A DNA stretch of 41,531 nucleotides from Odoribacter sp. GTDB taxonomy: Bacteria; Bacteroidota; Bacteroidia; Bacteroidales; Muribaculaceae. How positions within the stretch are numbered: position 1 is the stretch's first letter; the number at the start of each line of letters is the position of its first letter. The notes below the pieces were generated by a model. The model was given only the letters and a program-made list of their open reading frames with translations, did no database searches and had not been told where the DNA came from. Positions 8,295 to 19,632 of this stretch are shown here, one piece after another. Location of the stretch: positions 1 through 41,531 of the forward strand of contig JAMPHZ010000024.1 of NCBI GenBank assembly GCA_023663145.1, in the 5' to 3' direction. Position numbers and translations under genes: made by a program.

Positions 8295-11282
8295 ATGGAA
8301 AAGTACAGATTACCTTTAAGGCTTATTTTCCTTTTGCTCATTGTGATGTCTGCAATATCATTGTCAGCTCAGCAAATCAGCATCTCGGGAACAGTCAGCG
8401 ACTCATCCGGCGAGCCGTTGATAGGTGTCAGTATAACCGTACCGCAAACCAAAACAGGCACGACTACCGACATTGATGGGAATTTCAGCCTTACGACCGA
8501 TGCAAAGTCAACATTGCATTTCAGCTACATCGGCTATAAGCCAGTCGAGATAGCCATCAACGGAAAAACTACAATCAATGTGGTAATGGAAGAAAACTCA
8601 GAGATTCTGAACGAAGTTGTGGTCGTGGGTTACGGCACAATGGATAAAAAAGAGTTGACTTCAGCAATATCCCATATAAGTGAGAAGGACTTCCTCACGG
8701 TAAGCACACTTGATCCGTCAATGATGATTCAAGGCAAGGTCCCGGGTGTGTCCATTACAAACACCGGCGCGGGAGATCCCAACAATCAGGCAAGTATCCA
8801 GATACGAGGTGTGTCATCGCGTTCGGCAGGGCTCGGCCCCCTTATTGTAATAGATGGAGTCCCCGGTGGAAACCTCACCAATATCAACCCCAATGACATA
8901 GCCTCATTTGACGTCCTCAAGGATGGTGCGGCATCTGCAATCTACGGCACACGCGGTTCAAATGGTGTGATTGTGGTAACTACCAAAAAAGGCAGCAAAG
9001 ACGGTCAGACACACACCACTTACTCAGGAAATTTTGCATGGGATGTGGTGAATAATGACCTGCATATGATGAATGCGCAGGATTATCGCGACGTACGGCT
9101 CGGCTGGGGCGACCGTGGCGTTGACCTTGGCGGAAATATCGATTGGTTCGATGCTGTTACCCGCACCGGTTTTACAATGCAGCATACCCTGACCGTAAGC
9201 GGCGGCAACGACAGAAGTAATTACAGAGTAAGCGCTGATTATCGTGATGCACACGGCATTGACTTGCGCTCAAGCCGCGAGGAATACGGCGCACGTGCAT
9301 CGGTTATGCATACCTCGAAAGGCGGCCTGTTCACCATACAGCTTAATGTGGCACCCCGAATCATTTACCGGGATCAAGCTGACTGGAGTGTATTTAAAGA
9401 TGCACTTGAGGCGAATCCCACAACACCTCTGATGAACCCGGAGAATCCATCCCAGTATTATAATTTCTACGGACAGATTGTCGGAAGCAACCCGGTTGAA
9501 AGACAATTACTTGAGAAAGACCATGCTGACACAAAATTACTTGACTGGGATGGCACGTTAAAATTAAACCTTCTGCCTCTTTTGGCCAAAAACGGAGAGA
9601 GCATTCATCATCTGACTACCCAGTTGATGTTTGCCGACCATCAGTATAGTAATAACAATTCATATTTCCGCCCGTCTACGAGTACCAGCTCTATAAATGA
9701 CGGACATGATGGTGTGGCAAGTCGCTCTTATTCAAAAGAGCGCCAATACGTATTGGAATGGCTCACCAACTACAATGTTCGACTCGCTGACCGTCATAAT
9801 ATCAGAGCCATGTTGGGATATTCTTACCAATACTCGCAGTATTCAGGATTCAGCGCTGAGAACAAGGATTTTCCCAATGATGGACTGGGAGCTGATAATC
9901 TCGGCTCGGGCGAATGGGCCAAGGAAGAAGGAGAAGTGATGATGGGAAGTTATAAAAATGATGCCAGACTCATTTCGTTTTTTGGCCGTGTAAGCTATGA
10001 TTATGAGGGCAAGTATCTATTCACAGCATCACTGCGCCATGAAGGTTCTTCAAAATTCGGTCACAACCATAAATGGGGTAATTTTCCTGCTGTATCATTA
10101 GGTTGGCGTATATCACAAGAATCCTTCATGCAGGATATCAATTGGATAAATGATCTTAAGATACGTGCCGACTATGGAGTAACAGGCAATCAGGACTTTG
10201 GCAGCTACTTGTCGATCAACACAATGTCAGGCTTCGGGTATTATTACTATAATGGAAAATATTTCCAGGTGTGGGGACCCGGTAAGAATGTCAACCCCGA
10301 TCTTAAATGGGAAAAAGGCAAAAACTGGAATATCGGTCTTGACTTCTCATTGCTCACCAACCGCATCTACGGCTCACTAAACTACTTCAACCGCCGACAA
10401 CAGGATTTACTTGGCAACTACAAAGTACCCGTACCACCAAACATCCATGATGAAACATATGTAAACGTCGGAACCATGAAGAACACAGGTTTTGAGTTCG
10501 ACCTCAATTTCAATGTGGTTGACACCCGGGACTTTTCTTATAGTTTTGGTGTGATAGGAACCGCCATGAGTAACAAATTCGTTGAATTCAGCAATTCTCA
10601 ATATGTAGGGCAAGACTACTACAACGTGTGCGGTACTCAGGATCCATATCCATTCTACAACCTTCAACGTATTGAGAAAGGCAAATCGCTCGGCAATTTC
10701 TATATGTGGCGTTACGCCGGCATTACTTCTGACGGAGAGTGGCTTGTATACGATAGAGATGGAGATATTATACGTGCTGCGCAAGCCACCGATGAAGACC
10801 GATGCGTCGTGGGCAATGGCATGCCGAAGTTCACAATGTCGACAAGCCATAATTTCAGATATCGCAATTTCGACCTGTCTCTGTTCTTCCGCGGCGCATT
10901 CGGATACGATATTTTCAATATCCACGATTTTTACTACGGTACGAGGAATTTCAACGGCAACGTACTCAGGAAAGCCTATGGCAAGAATTTTGACATATCT
11001 CCTAACGCCGCCCCGGTCGTAAGCGACTATTTCCTTGAGAGAGGCGATTACTTCAAGCTTGACATGATAACGCTTGGTTACACACTTAATTTACCCCGAT
11101 GCCGTTTTCTCAACCGTGTACGTGTGTTCGGCACCGTAAAGAATGTGTTTACTCTTACCAAGTTCAGTGGAGTTGATCCTTCGACATATCAGGTCAACGG
11201 TCTTGAGCCAGGCGCGCAGGGAAGCCGCTCATACTATCCTTCGACGCGCCAGTTCATAGCCGGCATACAGGTTGATTTCTAA
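8295..11282 (+). CDS. susC: SusC-like TonB-linked outer-membrane transporter
   Basis: A 995-residue TonB-dependent receptor that imports oligosaccharides through the outer membrane. Order: signal peptide (LRLIFLLLIVMSAISLSAQ), a carboxypeptidase-D-regulatory-like domain (ISGTVSDSSGEPLIGVSITVP), the TonB-box region (ILNEVVVVGYGTMDKKELTSA), the plug (PLIVIDGVPGGNLTNINPNDIASFDVLKDGAASAIYG, broken here only for description) and a 22-strand barrel ending in RQFIAGIQVDF with a terminal aromatic residue. The SusC plug motif and length are typical. The susD homologue follows after 20 nt. It is the first gene of the operon. Confidence 0.97.
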   Translation: MEKYRLPLRLIFLLLIVMSAISLSAQQISISGTVSDSSGEPLIGVSITVPQTKTGTTTDIDGNFSLTTDAKSTLHFSYIGYKPVEIAINGKTTINVVMEENSEILNEVVVVGYGTMDKKELTSAISHISEKDFLTVSTLDPSMMIQGKVPGVSITNTGAGDPNNQASIQIRGVSSRSAGLGPLIVIDGVPGGNLTNINPNDIASFDVLKDGAASAIYGTRGSNGVIVVTTKKGSKDGQTHTTYSGNFAWDVVNNDLHMMNAQDYRDVRLGWGDRGVDLGGNIDWFDAVTRTGFTMQHTLTVSGGNDRSNYRVSADYRDAHGIDLRSSREEYGARASVMHTSKGGLFTIQLNVAPRIIYRDQADWSVFKDALEANPTTPLMNPENPSQYYNFYGQIVGSNPVERQLLEKDHADTKLLDWDGTLKLNLLPLLAKNGESIHHLTTQLMFADHQYSNNNSYFRPSTSTSSINDGHDGVASRSYSKERQYVLEWLTNYNVRLADRHNIRAMLGYSYQYSQYSGFSAENKDFPNDGLGADNLGSGEWAKEEGEVMMGSYKNDARLISFFGRVSYDYEGKYLFTASLRHEGSSKFGHNHKWGNFPAVSLGWRISQESFMQDINWINDLKIRADYGVTGNQDFGSYLSINTMSGFGYYYYNGKYFQVWGPGKNVNPDLKWEKGKNWNIGLDFSLLTNRIYGSLNYFNRRQQDLLGNYKVPVPPNIHDETYVNVGTMKNTGFEFDLNFNVVDTRDFSYSFGVIGTAMSNKFVEFSNSQYVGQDYYNVCGTQDPYPFYNLQRIEKGKSLGNFYMWRYAGITSDGEWLVYDRDGDIIRAAQATDEDRCVVGNGMPKFTMSTSHNFRYRNFDLSLFFRGAFGYDIFNIHDFYYGTRNFNGNVLRKAYGKNFDISPNAAPVVSDYFLERGDYFKLDMITLGYTLNLPRCRFLNRVRVFGTVKNVFTLTKFSGVDPSTYQVNGLEPGAQGSRSYYPSTRQFIAGIQVDF

Positions 11283-11302
11283 TAACATAAAAAACTTGTA
11301 AA

Positions 11303-13033
11303 ATGAAAATTCTTCAAAATATAGCAATAGCGGCTATCTCGATAATGTCACTCGGCAGCTGCACTGACCTTGACGAGACACTGTACGACCAAGTAGGGTC
11401 CGAGAACTACTACAATACAAAGATGGATGTCATCCGCGCCACTTTCCGTCCGTTCGAACATGCATTCTGGAGCATAGGCAGCCGCCATGTGCTCAATGAA
11501 CTGACGGCTGACCAACTTATCACTCCTACCCGTGACGGATGGTGGTATGACGGAGGCAAATGGGAACGTCTTCATTACCATACATGGACCGTCGATGATC
11601 TCGGCGAGGCACAGACTGAGTGGAACGGCTGTTTTCAAGGTATCATGCAGTGTAATCTTGTGATCGAAGACCTCAGTAAGTTCACTCCTGAGAGATTCGG
11701 ATTCTCACAGTTGGAATTCGATAATCTCAAGGCCCAGTGCCGGGCTCTCAGAGCATGGTTTTACATACGCCTGCTTGACGCATTCCGCAATGTTCCCCTC
11801 GTGACGACTTACAGTGACATGCCCAACAACCCGCAGGCTGATCCTGCCGAAGTTTTCAAGTTCATCGAGCAGGAATTAAAGGACTGCACCTATCTCCTGG
11901 TAAAGAAAGAGGGTCTCGGCACAAACGCTCCCATCCAGGGGCAATGGACCCAGGCTGCGGCAGCCGCTCTACTTGTGCGCCTTTACCTCAATGCCGAAGT
12001 CTATATCGGCGAGCCGCGCTACAAGGAGTGTGCAGGATATGCACAGGACATCATTGATGGTTTATATGGCGACTATGCCCTCGCTGACCGTTGGGACGCT
12101 GCTTTCGATTGGGATAATGACAACTGTGACGAAGTGATATTCGGATTTCCAGGCTCCAAAGGTTATACCCATTGGCATTATGACGGAGACACCTATGGAT
12201 GGACCGTGCCGGCCAAGGCTGCAGATTACTTCAACGACACAAAGTCAGGAATCGGGCACAACACCAAATATGCAGCCTCACCAAGCTATGATTTAAACGG
12301 TAATCTTTACGATTATGAGTTGGGTATGCCAATACAGAATTTCCGGAAATATCCGGGTGACTACCGCATGAAACTATACCGGAATCTTGGCAATAGCAAG
12401 CGCGAGGGAATGTTCCTTTTCGGTTATCTCGAATACAAAGATAAAGAAACCGGAGCCACAAAACGCCTGCGTGCACCTGAACAGCCTTACGACCTATATA
12501 TACGAGATGCAGTGGGCAACTTTCAGTCAATGGCTCCTGAAAAATGGCCGTCAAGCAAAACCAGTATACTGCAAAACGGCGACCACAATTCAGGATGGCA
12601 TTTTGTAAAATATCCTCTTTATGACGATAACGACGCCAACCAACTTGAAAGTGACTACACGGAGATACGCCTACCCGAGGTCATATATTCATTGGCCGAA
12701 TGTAAAATGCGCAGCGGCGACCGCAACGGAGCTGCCCAATTGCTCAACTCGGTGCGTAAGCGTAATTATCCCGCTGAGAACTATGACGATGTCCTATATT
12801 CACCTGATGGAAATGTGCGTTTCGACGAGAAAGAAATGCTTGCCGAATGGGGCCGTGAGTTTTTCGCTGAAAGCCGACGACGCATCGACCTGATACGCTT
12901 CGGTAAATTCAACGCCGGCAAATGGTGGGACAAGACACCCGACACTGATAATCACACAGCAATATTCCCCATCACAAGGACAATTCTGAACTCAAATTCA
13001 ATACTGGTTCAAAATCCCGGATACGGGAGATAA
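11303..13033 (+). CDS. susD: SusD-like glycan-binding outer-membrane lipoprotein
   Basis: A 576-residue SusD/RagB family protein that caps the SusC barrel and captures glycan at the cell surface. The signal peptide ends in MSLGSC with Cys20 as the lipidated residue. SusD features include the N-terminal DLDETLYDQVGSENYYN segment and TPR-like helices (NLKAQCRALRAWFYIRLLDAF). The C-terminal motifs are EIRLPEVIYSLAECKMRSGD, LNSVRKRNY, AEWGREFFAESRRRIDLIRFGKF and IFPITRTILNSN, which is typical of the family end. It lies 20 nt after susC and 29 nt before the SusE/F gene. Confidence 0.97.
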   Translation: MKILQNIAIAAISIMSLGSCTDLDETLYDQVGSENYYNTKMDVIRATFRPFEHAFWSIGSRHVLNELTADQLITPTRDGWWYDGGKWERLHYHTWTVDDLGEAQTEWNGCFQGIMQCNLVIEDLSKFTPERFGFSQLEFDNLKAQCRALRAWFYIRLLDAFRNVPLVTTYSDMPNNPQADPAEVFKFIEQELKDCTYLLVKKEGLGTNAPIQGQWTQAAAAALLVRLYLNAEVYIGEPRYKECAGYAQDIIDGLYGDYALADRWDAAFDWDNDNCDEVIFGFPGSKGYTHWHYDGDTYGWTVPAKAADYFNDTKSGIGHNTKYAASPSYDLNGNLYDYELGMPIQNFRKYPGDYRMKLYRNLGNSKREGMFLFGYLEYKDKETGATKRLRAPEQPYDLYIRDAVGNFQSMAPEKWPSSKTSILQNGDHNSGWHFVKYPLYDDNDANQLESDYTEIRLPEVIYSLAECKMRSGDRNGAAQLLNSVRKRNYPAENYDDVLYSPDGNVRFDEKEMLAEWGREFFAESRRRIDLIRFGKFNAGKWWDKTPDTDNHTAIFPITRTILNSNSILVQNPGYGR

Positions 13034-13062
13034 GTAAACCTAAACTTTATAAATCAGGACTC

Positions 13063-14910
13063 ATGAAAATAAAATATATATTATCTATTCTATCAGGACT
13101 GCTGTTGATGATAATATCGGCAGGCTGCGAGAGCGAGAAAGATCTGATAATAATCGAAGATAATCTTCCAATCAAGACATCCACCCTCTATCTGGTGGGT
13201 GACGCAACTCCAAACGGGTGGAGCATAGATTCTCCCACTCCACTGACAGCCTCTGAAGAAGATCCTCTGGTTTTCTCTTGGGAAGGCCCCCTCAACGCAG
13301 GTGAGATGAAACTATGTCTGGCAACCGGTAGCTGGGACAATCCGTTCATCCGCCCTAAGAACGCAGGCGCTGAGATCAACAAAGAAGGCATCACTGATGC
13401 AGAATTCAAAATGTATGCCGGTGAGCCGGACGACAAATGGCAAATCACAGACGCAGGAGTGTACAACCTCAAGTTTGACCTGCGCAATTGGAGCATGTGT
13501 GCCGATTATATCCGCCCGCTTGATGCCCCTGTAGTTGATCCTATACTGACCGACGCTCTTTATATGGTAGGGAATTTCAACGATTGGAACATCGACTCGC
13601 CAACCCAACTTGAGAAGAAGTCCGATTACATATTCGTATATGAAGGTCCTATATCTGACGGCGAAATGAAAGCATGTATTACAACCGGCAGTTGGGATAT
13701 TCCTTTCATCCGTCCTCAGGCAAATGGGTGTAAGATCAACCGTGAAGGTGTGGAGAGTGAAACTTTTGTATATTCCGCCAATCCCGACAATAAATGGGTG
13801 ATTGAGGAATCAGGTATCTACCGCATCACGTTTGATCTTGAGAACTGGACTATAGCCGCAGAATACACCGGGGATTTCAAACCTACCCCCAGGCTTTACA
13901 TGATAGGTACAGCCACAGCAGGCGGTTGGAGCTGGGACGACGCCACCGTAATAGAAGCATCTCCCGACAACAACAACGTGTTCGTATGGGAGGGTGAGCT
14001 CGGCCGCGGAACATTCAAGCTGAGCGATGTGAAAGATTTCAGTGCACCCTTCTATCGTCCGGAGACACCTGATTGTGAAGTTTCCGACAAAGGTGTGGCC
14101 TCAAGAACCATGATACACACTTCAGATCCTGATGACCAGTGGCTCGTGACAGTAGCCGGCAGATACCGTCTCACATTCGATACCGAAGCCATGACAATAG
14201 ATGCAGTTTGCCTTGATGCATCTACTCCCGCTGCAACATTATACATGATAGGCACAGCCACAGCAGGCGGTTGGAGCTGGGACGACGCCACTGTAATAGA
14301 AGCATCGCCCGACAACAACAACGTGTTTGTATGGGAAGGTCAGCTGGGACTTGGAACATTCAAGCTGAGTGACGTGAAAGATTTCGGGGCACCATTCTAT
14401 CGCCCTGCCAAAGCTGATTGTGAGGTTTCTGACAAAGGAGTCGCTTCAAGAGAGATGATTCACACCACAGACCCTGACGACCAATGGCTCGTGACAGTAG
14501 CCGGCAGATATCGCCTTTCATTCAACATATCCGACATGACTATTGATGCAGTATGCCTTGAGACGATAAATCCGGTACCGCCCCTATACATAATCGGGAC
14601 CGCCACCACAGGCGGTTGGAGTCTTGATGACGCAACAGAACTAACCCCGGTTGAAGGAGAAGATGGTGAATATACATGGACCGGTTTCCTGAGAACAGGC
14701 ATTTTCAAAGCCTGTGACAAGAAAGACTTCTCTGCACCTTTCTATCGCCCGTCGTCATCTGATTGCACGATCTCTGAAAACGGTATCTCCGCCACCGACA
14801 TGGTATATACTACAGATCCTGATGACCAATGGAATGTGGTGACTGAAGGCAAATACCAACTCATCCTCAATATCAAGACCATGACAATCAACGTTAAGTA
14901 CATCGACTGA
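13063..14910 (+). CDS. SusE/SusF-like surface lipoprotein with five tandem binding domains
   Basis: A 615-residue lipoprotein (IISAGC, Cys22) built almost entirely of five similar beta domains. Each opens with a variant of LYxxGxATxxGWS at nucleotides 13186, 13558, 13894, 14239 and 14584, and each contains F-x-RP and a DPDDQW/DDKW segment. These resemble the starch-binding modules of SusE and SusF, whose conserved Trp and aromatic residues stack on glucan. SusE has fewer such modules and SusF three, so five is long. Domains 3, 4 and 5 are spaced exactly 345 nt apart, and 3 and 4 are nearly identical. It lies in the sus operon and probably gathers glycan at the surface. Confidence 0.88.
   Translation: MKIKYILSILSGLLLMIISAGCESEKDLIIIEDNLPIKTSTLYLVGDATPNGWSIDSPTPLTASEEDPLVFSWEGPLNAGEMKLCLATGSWDNPFIRPKNAGAEINKEGITDAEFKMYAGEPDDKWQITDAGVYNLKFDLRNWSMCADYIRPLDAPVVDPILTDALYMVGNFNDWNIDSPTQLEKKSDYIFVYEGPISDGEMKACITTGSWDIPFIRPQANGCKINREGVESETFVYSANPDNKWVIEESGIYRITFDLENWTIAAEYTGDFKPTPRLYMIGTATAGGWSWDDATVIEASPDNNNVFVWEGELGRGTFKLSDVKDFSAPFYRPETPDCEVSDKGVASRTMIHTSDPDDQWLVTVAGRYRLTFDTEAMTIDAVCLDASTPAATLYMIGTATAGGWSWDDATVIEASPDNNNVFVWEGQLGLGTFKLSDVKDFGAPFYRPAKADCEVSDKGVASREMIHTTDPDDQWLVTVAGRYRLSFNISDMTIDAVCLETINPVPPLYIIGTATTGGWSLDDATELTPVEGEDGEYTWTGFLRTGIFKACDKKDFSAPFYRPSSSDCTISENGISATDMVYTTDPDDQWNVVTEGKYQLILNIKTMTINVKYID
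13894..14900 (+). repeat. Tandem 345-bp domain repeats inside the SusE/F-like gene
   Basis: Three in-frame units begin at 13894, 14239 and 14584. The first two share long near-identical DNA stretches (for example GGTTGGAGCTGGGACGACGC in both), and the third is more diverged. This indicates recent internal duplication and a potential site for domain-number variation by recombination. Confidence 0.85.
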
Positions 14911-14923
14911 AAAAACTTAGATT

Positions 14924-16336
14924 ATGAATAAAATGATTATATCTGCTGCTTTCTGCGCAATCCTCCTTGCAGGATGTGCGGATGAGATCGAAATGCGGTA
15001 TCCGCCAAAGTTTGAATTACCCGAACTCCCTGAAGTGGAAGACATCCACACTTACAACGCGCCTCTGTATTGGAGCGTATACGAATACTGCTACACTCAG
15101 GAGCAAAGCGGTGTGGCAAATTCTGACATGGACATCTCTCCCGAGGAATGGGATAAGATCATTGACTGGGTAGCCTCTGATCTCAAGCCCTACGGCTATG
15201 ACATGGTCTGCACCGACGGCTTCATCCCGATGCTTGCCAAAGACGGAACCGGCTACATGACCCATTATGGATCCATGTCACTGAAGGACCTTGTAGAAAA
15301 ATGCAAGGCCAAAGGCCTGAAAGTGGGCGTATACGATAATCCGCTCTGGATTCACGGTCCGCGCGAGACTAAAATAGAAGGAACCGAATACACATTCGGC
15401 AACCTTTACTACAACGGCACTACCGACATCTTGAATCCATCAGTCACAAACATGTGGTTTAACTGGGTGGTGGCTGAAAATCCGGGTGCGAAAGAGTATA
15501 TCGACGGTTTCTTCAAGCACTACAAGGAACTTGGCATAGAATATATCCGCATGGACTTCCTGTCATGGTATGAAGACGGCAAAGACCGTAACATAGGCGT
15601 GGTAGGACATGGCTACGGGCGTGCATCCTATGCCCGCGCGCTATCATATATAGCCGAATCAGCAAAAAAATACGGCATATTCACATCGCTTGTGATGCCG
15701 CATCTTTACAATGACGGCGAGGTTGAGGCAAAATATGGCAATATGGTCAGAATCGTGGCCGATACTGCCGGCGGTGGATGGTGGCATTGCTCGGCTGCCG
15801 ACAAAGGCAAATCCTATACTACATGGCCAAACTGCATGAACATGTTTGACGGATTCACATATTGGTCTCACATAGCAGGCCGCAATAACGTGATACTTGA
15901 CGGCGATTTCATACGACTTAACACTTTCAACACTGACGCCGAAAAAGAGTCTGTAATATCCATCCAACTCATGGCCGGCGGCCCTGTCACAGTAGCAGAC
16001 CAATACTACACCATTGGTGACAATGTAAGATTCTATCAGAACACCGAACTCCTTGAACTCAACAAGGATCGGTTCGTGGGAAAACCTCTTAACGACAAGC
16101 TTAACAGCCCCGACAACCAGATCTGGTACGGGCAGATGAGTGATGGCAGTTACGTAATCGGCCTTTTCAACCGGGATGACAGTGCCAAAAATATGAACAT
16201 CAACTTCACTGACCTTAACATCCAGGGCGAGTGGCATGTGCGTGACCTATGGAAACATGCCGATGAAGGCATCGCTTCTTCTATTACCGCCACCATTCCT
16301 GCTCATGGCTGTAAAATCGTAAGACTCTCAAAATAA
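14924..16336 (+). CDS. GH27-like (clan GH-D) glycoside hydrolase lipoprotein
   Basis: A 470-residue secreted hydrolase. The signal peptide ends AILLAGC (Cys18), followed by ADEIE, an acidic start typical of surface-exported Bacteroidota lipoproteins. The body reads as a (beta/alpha)8 barrel (YDMVCTDGFIP, KCKAKGLKVGVYDNPLWIHGP). GIEYIRMDFLSW gives a candidate nucleophile Asp211, and MVRIVADTAGG gives a candidate acid/base Asp280. This resembles the GH27 K-Y-D and R-xx-x-D pattern. A C-terminal beta domain follows (SYVIGLFNRDD). GH27/36 enzymes act on alpha-galactosides or alpha-glucan-type links; substrate is not determined. It is placed 13 nt after the SusE/F gene. Confidence 0.7.
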   Translation: MNKMIISAAFCAILLAGCADEIEMRYPPKFELPELPEVEDIHTYNAPLYWSVYEYCYTQEQSGVANSDMDISPEEWDKIIDWVASDLKPYGYDMVCTDGFIPMLAKDGTGYMTHYGSMSLKDLVEKCKAKGLKVGVYDNPLWIHGPRETKIEGTEYTFGNLYYNGTTDILNPSVTNMWFNWVVAENPGAKEYIDGFFKHYKELGIEYIRMDFLSWYEDGKDRNIGVVGHGYGRASYARALSYIAESAKKYGIFTSLVMPHLYNDGEVEAKYGNMVRIVADTAGGGWWHCSAADKGKSYTTWPNCMNMFDGFTYWSHIAGRNNVILDGDFIRLNTFNTDAEKESVISIQLMAGGPVTVADQYYTIGDNVRFYQNTELLELNKDRFVGKPLNDKLNSPDNQIWYGQMSDGSYVIGLFNRDDSAKNMNINFTDLNIQGEWHVRDLWKHADEGIASSITATIPAHGCKIVRLSK

Positions 16337-18472
<2,136 letters not shown>

Positions 18473-18478
18473 AATCAT

Positions 18479-19414
18479 ATGATCATGAAATCATTCCTCA
18501 AAACGGCCATGACAGGCATCGCCATGTTTGCCGCTGTAAATGCAAGCGCCGATGCCAATGACCGTCTCTACCTGATAGGTACAGCCACACCCTATGAATG
18601 GGAACTTGACCGCGCGCAGGCATTACTACCTTCAACCGACAATCCTGATGTGTTCTCAGGCACAATATATCTCAAGGGTGGAGAAAACAACACCTTCAAA
18701 CTCATGGAGAATCATGAGTGGGGAAGCGTGGAATACGGTATACCTACCGACATTGCATCACCCATTGTTTCAGGAGAGTTCAAACTTGTAACCGGGACTC
18801 TTGACAATGGCTACAAACAAATGTCTGTTGCCTCAGACGGCAACTACCTTATCGTTGTCGATACAAAAAGTCTTGAAGCGACAGTCACTTTGTCTGACTA
18901 TCAGGACACCGAAATACCATATTGCACACTGTATATGATCGGCAGTGCCACCCCCGGCGGCTGGACTGTATCTTCCGCCACACCAATGAGACAGCTTACC
19001 GCAACCCCATATGTTTACGAAGCTACGGTACCACTGAAAGCCACCGATAATGGTCAAGATGCATCTTTCAAGATCGGCACCGCCATTCGTGGTGCCGCAA
19101 GTTGGGACCCCAAATATTACATTTTCCGGGATCCCGCTGATGCAGGCAAAATATCAACCGACTCAACCGACGACCGACAGTGGAACGTGAACGAAGACGC
19201 CAACTATATAGTATCTGTCAATACAAATGACAACACTATTTCTATCAACAAATCAACCGGAGATCCGGCGGGCATTGAGTCTGTCACAATCTCACGCGAC
19301 GGCGCAGAAGCATGCCGGTATCTTGACCTGCAAGGCCGTCTTATAAATAATCCCTCCGGGGGAATCTTCCTCGAAGTAAGAGGTACTCAAGTACGCAAGG
19401 TATTCATTAAATAA
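18479..19414 (+). CDS. Secreted SusF-like two-domain protein with C-terminal sorting-like motif
   Basis: A 311-residue protein starting at ATG 18479 or, equally likely, ATG 18485 (MKSFLKTAM). The signal peptide ends near VNASA without a lipobox Cys. Two modules of the SusE/F type begin at RLYLIGTATPYEWE and TLYMIGSATPGGWT. The last 30 residues (YLDLQGRLINNPSGGIFLE, then a charged VRKVFIK end) resemble the short C-terminal motif seen on many Bacteroidota secreted proteins and on type IX secretion cargo. It is the last gene of the sus operon. It probably binds the same glycan, in a soluble or differently anchored form. Confidence 0.8.
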   Translation: MIMKSFLKTAMTGIAMFAAVNASADANDRLYLIGTATPYEWELDRAQALLPSTDNPDVFSGTIYLKGGENNTFKLMENHEWGSVEYGIPTDIASPIVSGEFKLVTGTLDNGYKQMSVASDGNYLIVVDTKSLEATVTLSDYQDTEIPYCTLYMIGSATPGGWTVSSATPMRQLTATPYVYEATVPLKATDNGQDASFKIGTAIRGAASWDPKYYIFRDPADAGKISTDSTDDRQWNVNEDANYIVSVNTNDNTISINKSTGDPAGIESVTISRDGAEACRYLDLQGRLINNPSGGIFLEVRGTQVRKVFIK

Positions 19415-19509
19415 TCATACATTGAAAAACACATTTAACTCAGGTATACAAGGTTAAAAGACTGTCTCAATCTTTCACAAGAGGTCGCAACGTGACCAAG
19501 GAAAGAAGT

Positions 19510-19550
19510 ACACCCCAAAAGTTAAACACAAAACTTCTGGGGTGTTTCTT
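19510..19550 (+). terminator. Terminator of the Sus-like operon
   Basis: ACACCCCAAAAGTT pairs with AACTTCTGGGGTGT (13 of 14 bp) around an 8-nt loop and is followed by TTTCTT. It ends the operon. The sequence also resembles palindromes found at some insertion-sequence ends, but no second copy or transposase is seen here. Confidence 0.7.
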
Positions 19551-19632
19551 ATGGTACCCAATCACAATGCAGCCTCCAATCCGACAATTACATATCTCCT
19601 ATGTCAGATTAATTCAACAAGGTGATAACTCC

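Noticed and set aside
10407..10925. 172-codon minus-strand frame
   Set aside because: Antisense shadow of susC, with no supporting start context or motif.
15659..16237. 192-codon minus-strand frame
   Set aside because: Antisense to the GH27-like gene and hydrophobic only as a reverse-complement effect of its codon use.
19510..19545. Inverted repeat considered as an insertion-sequence end or MITE
   Set aside because: Only one copy occurs, without target duplication or transposase; its place 96 nt after the operon plus TTTCTT fits a terminator better.
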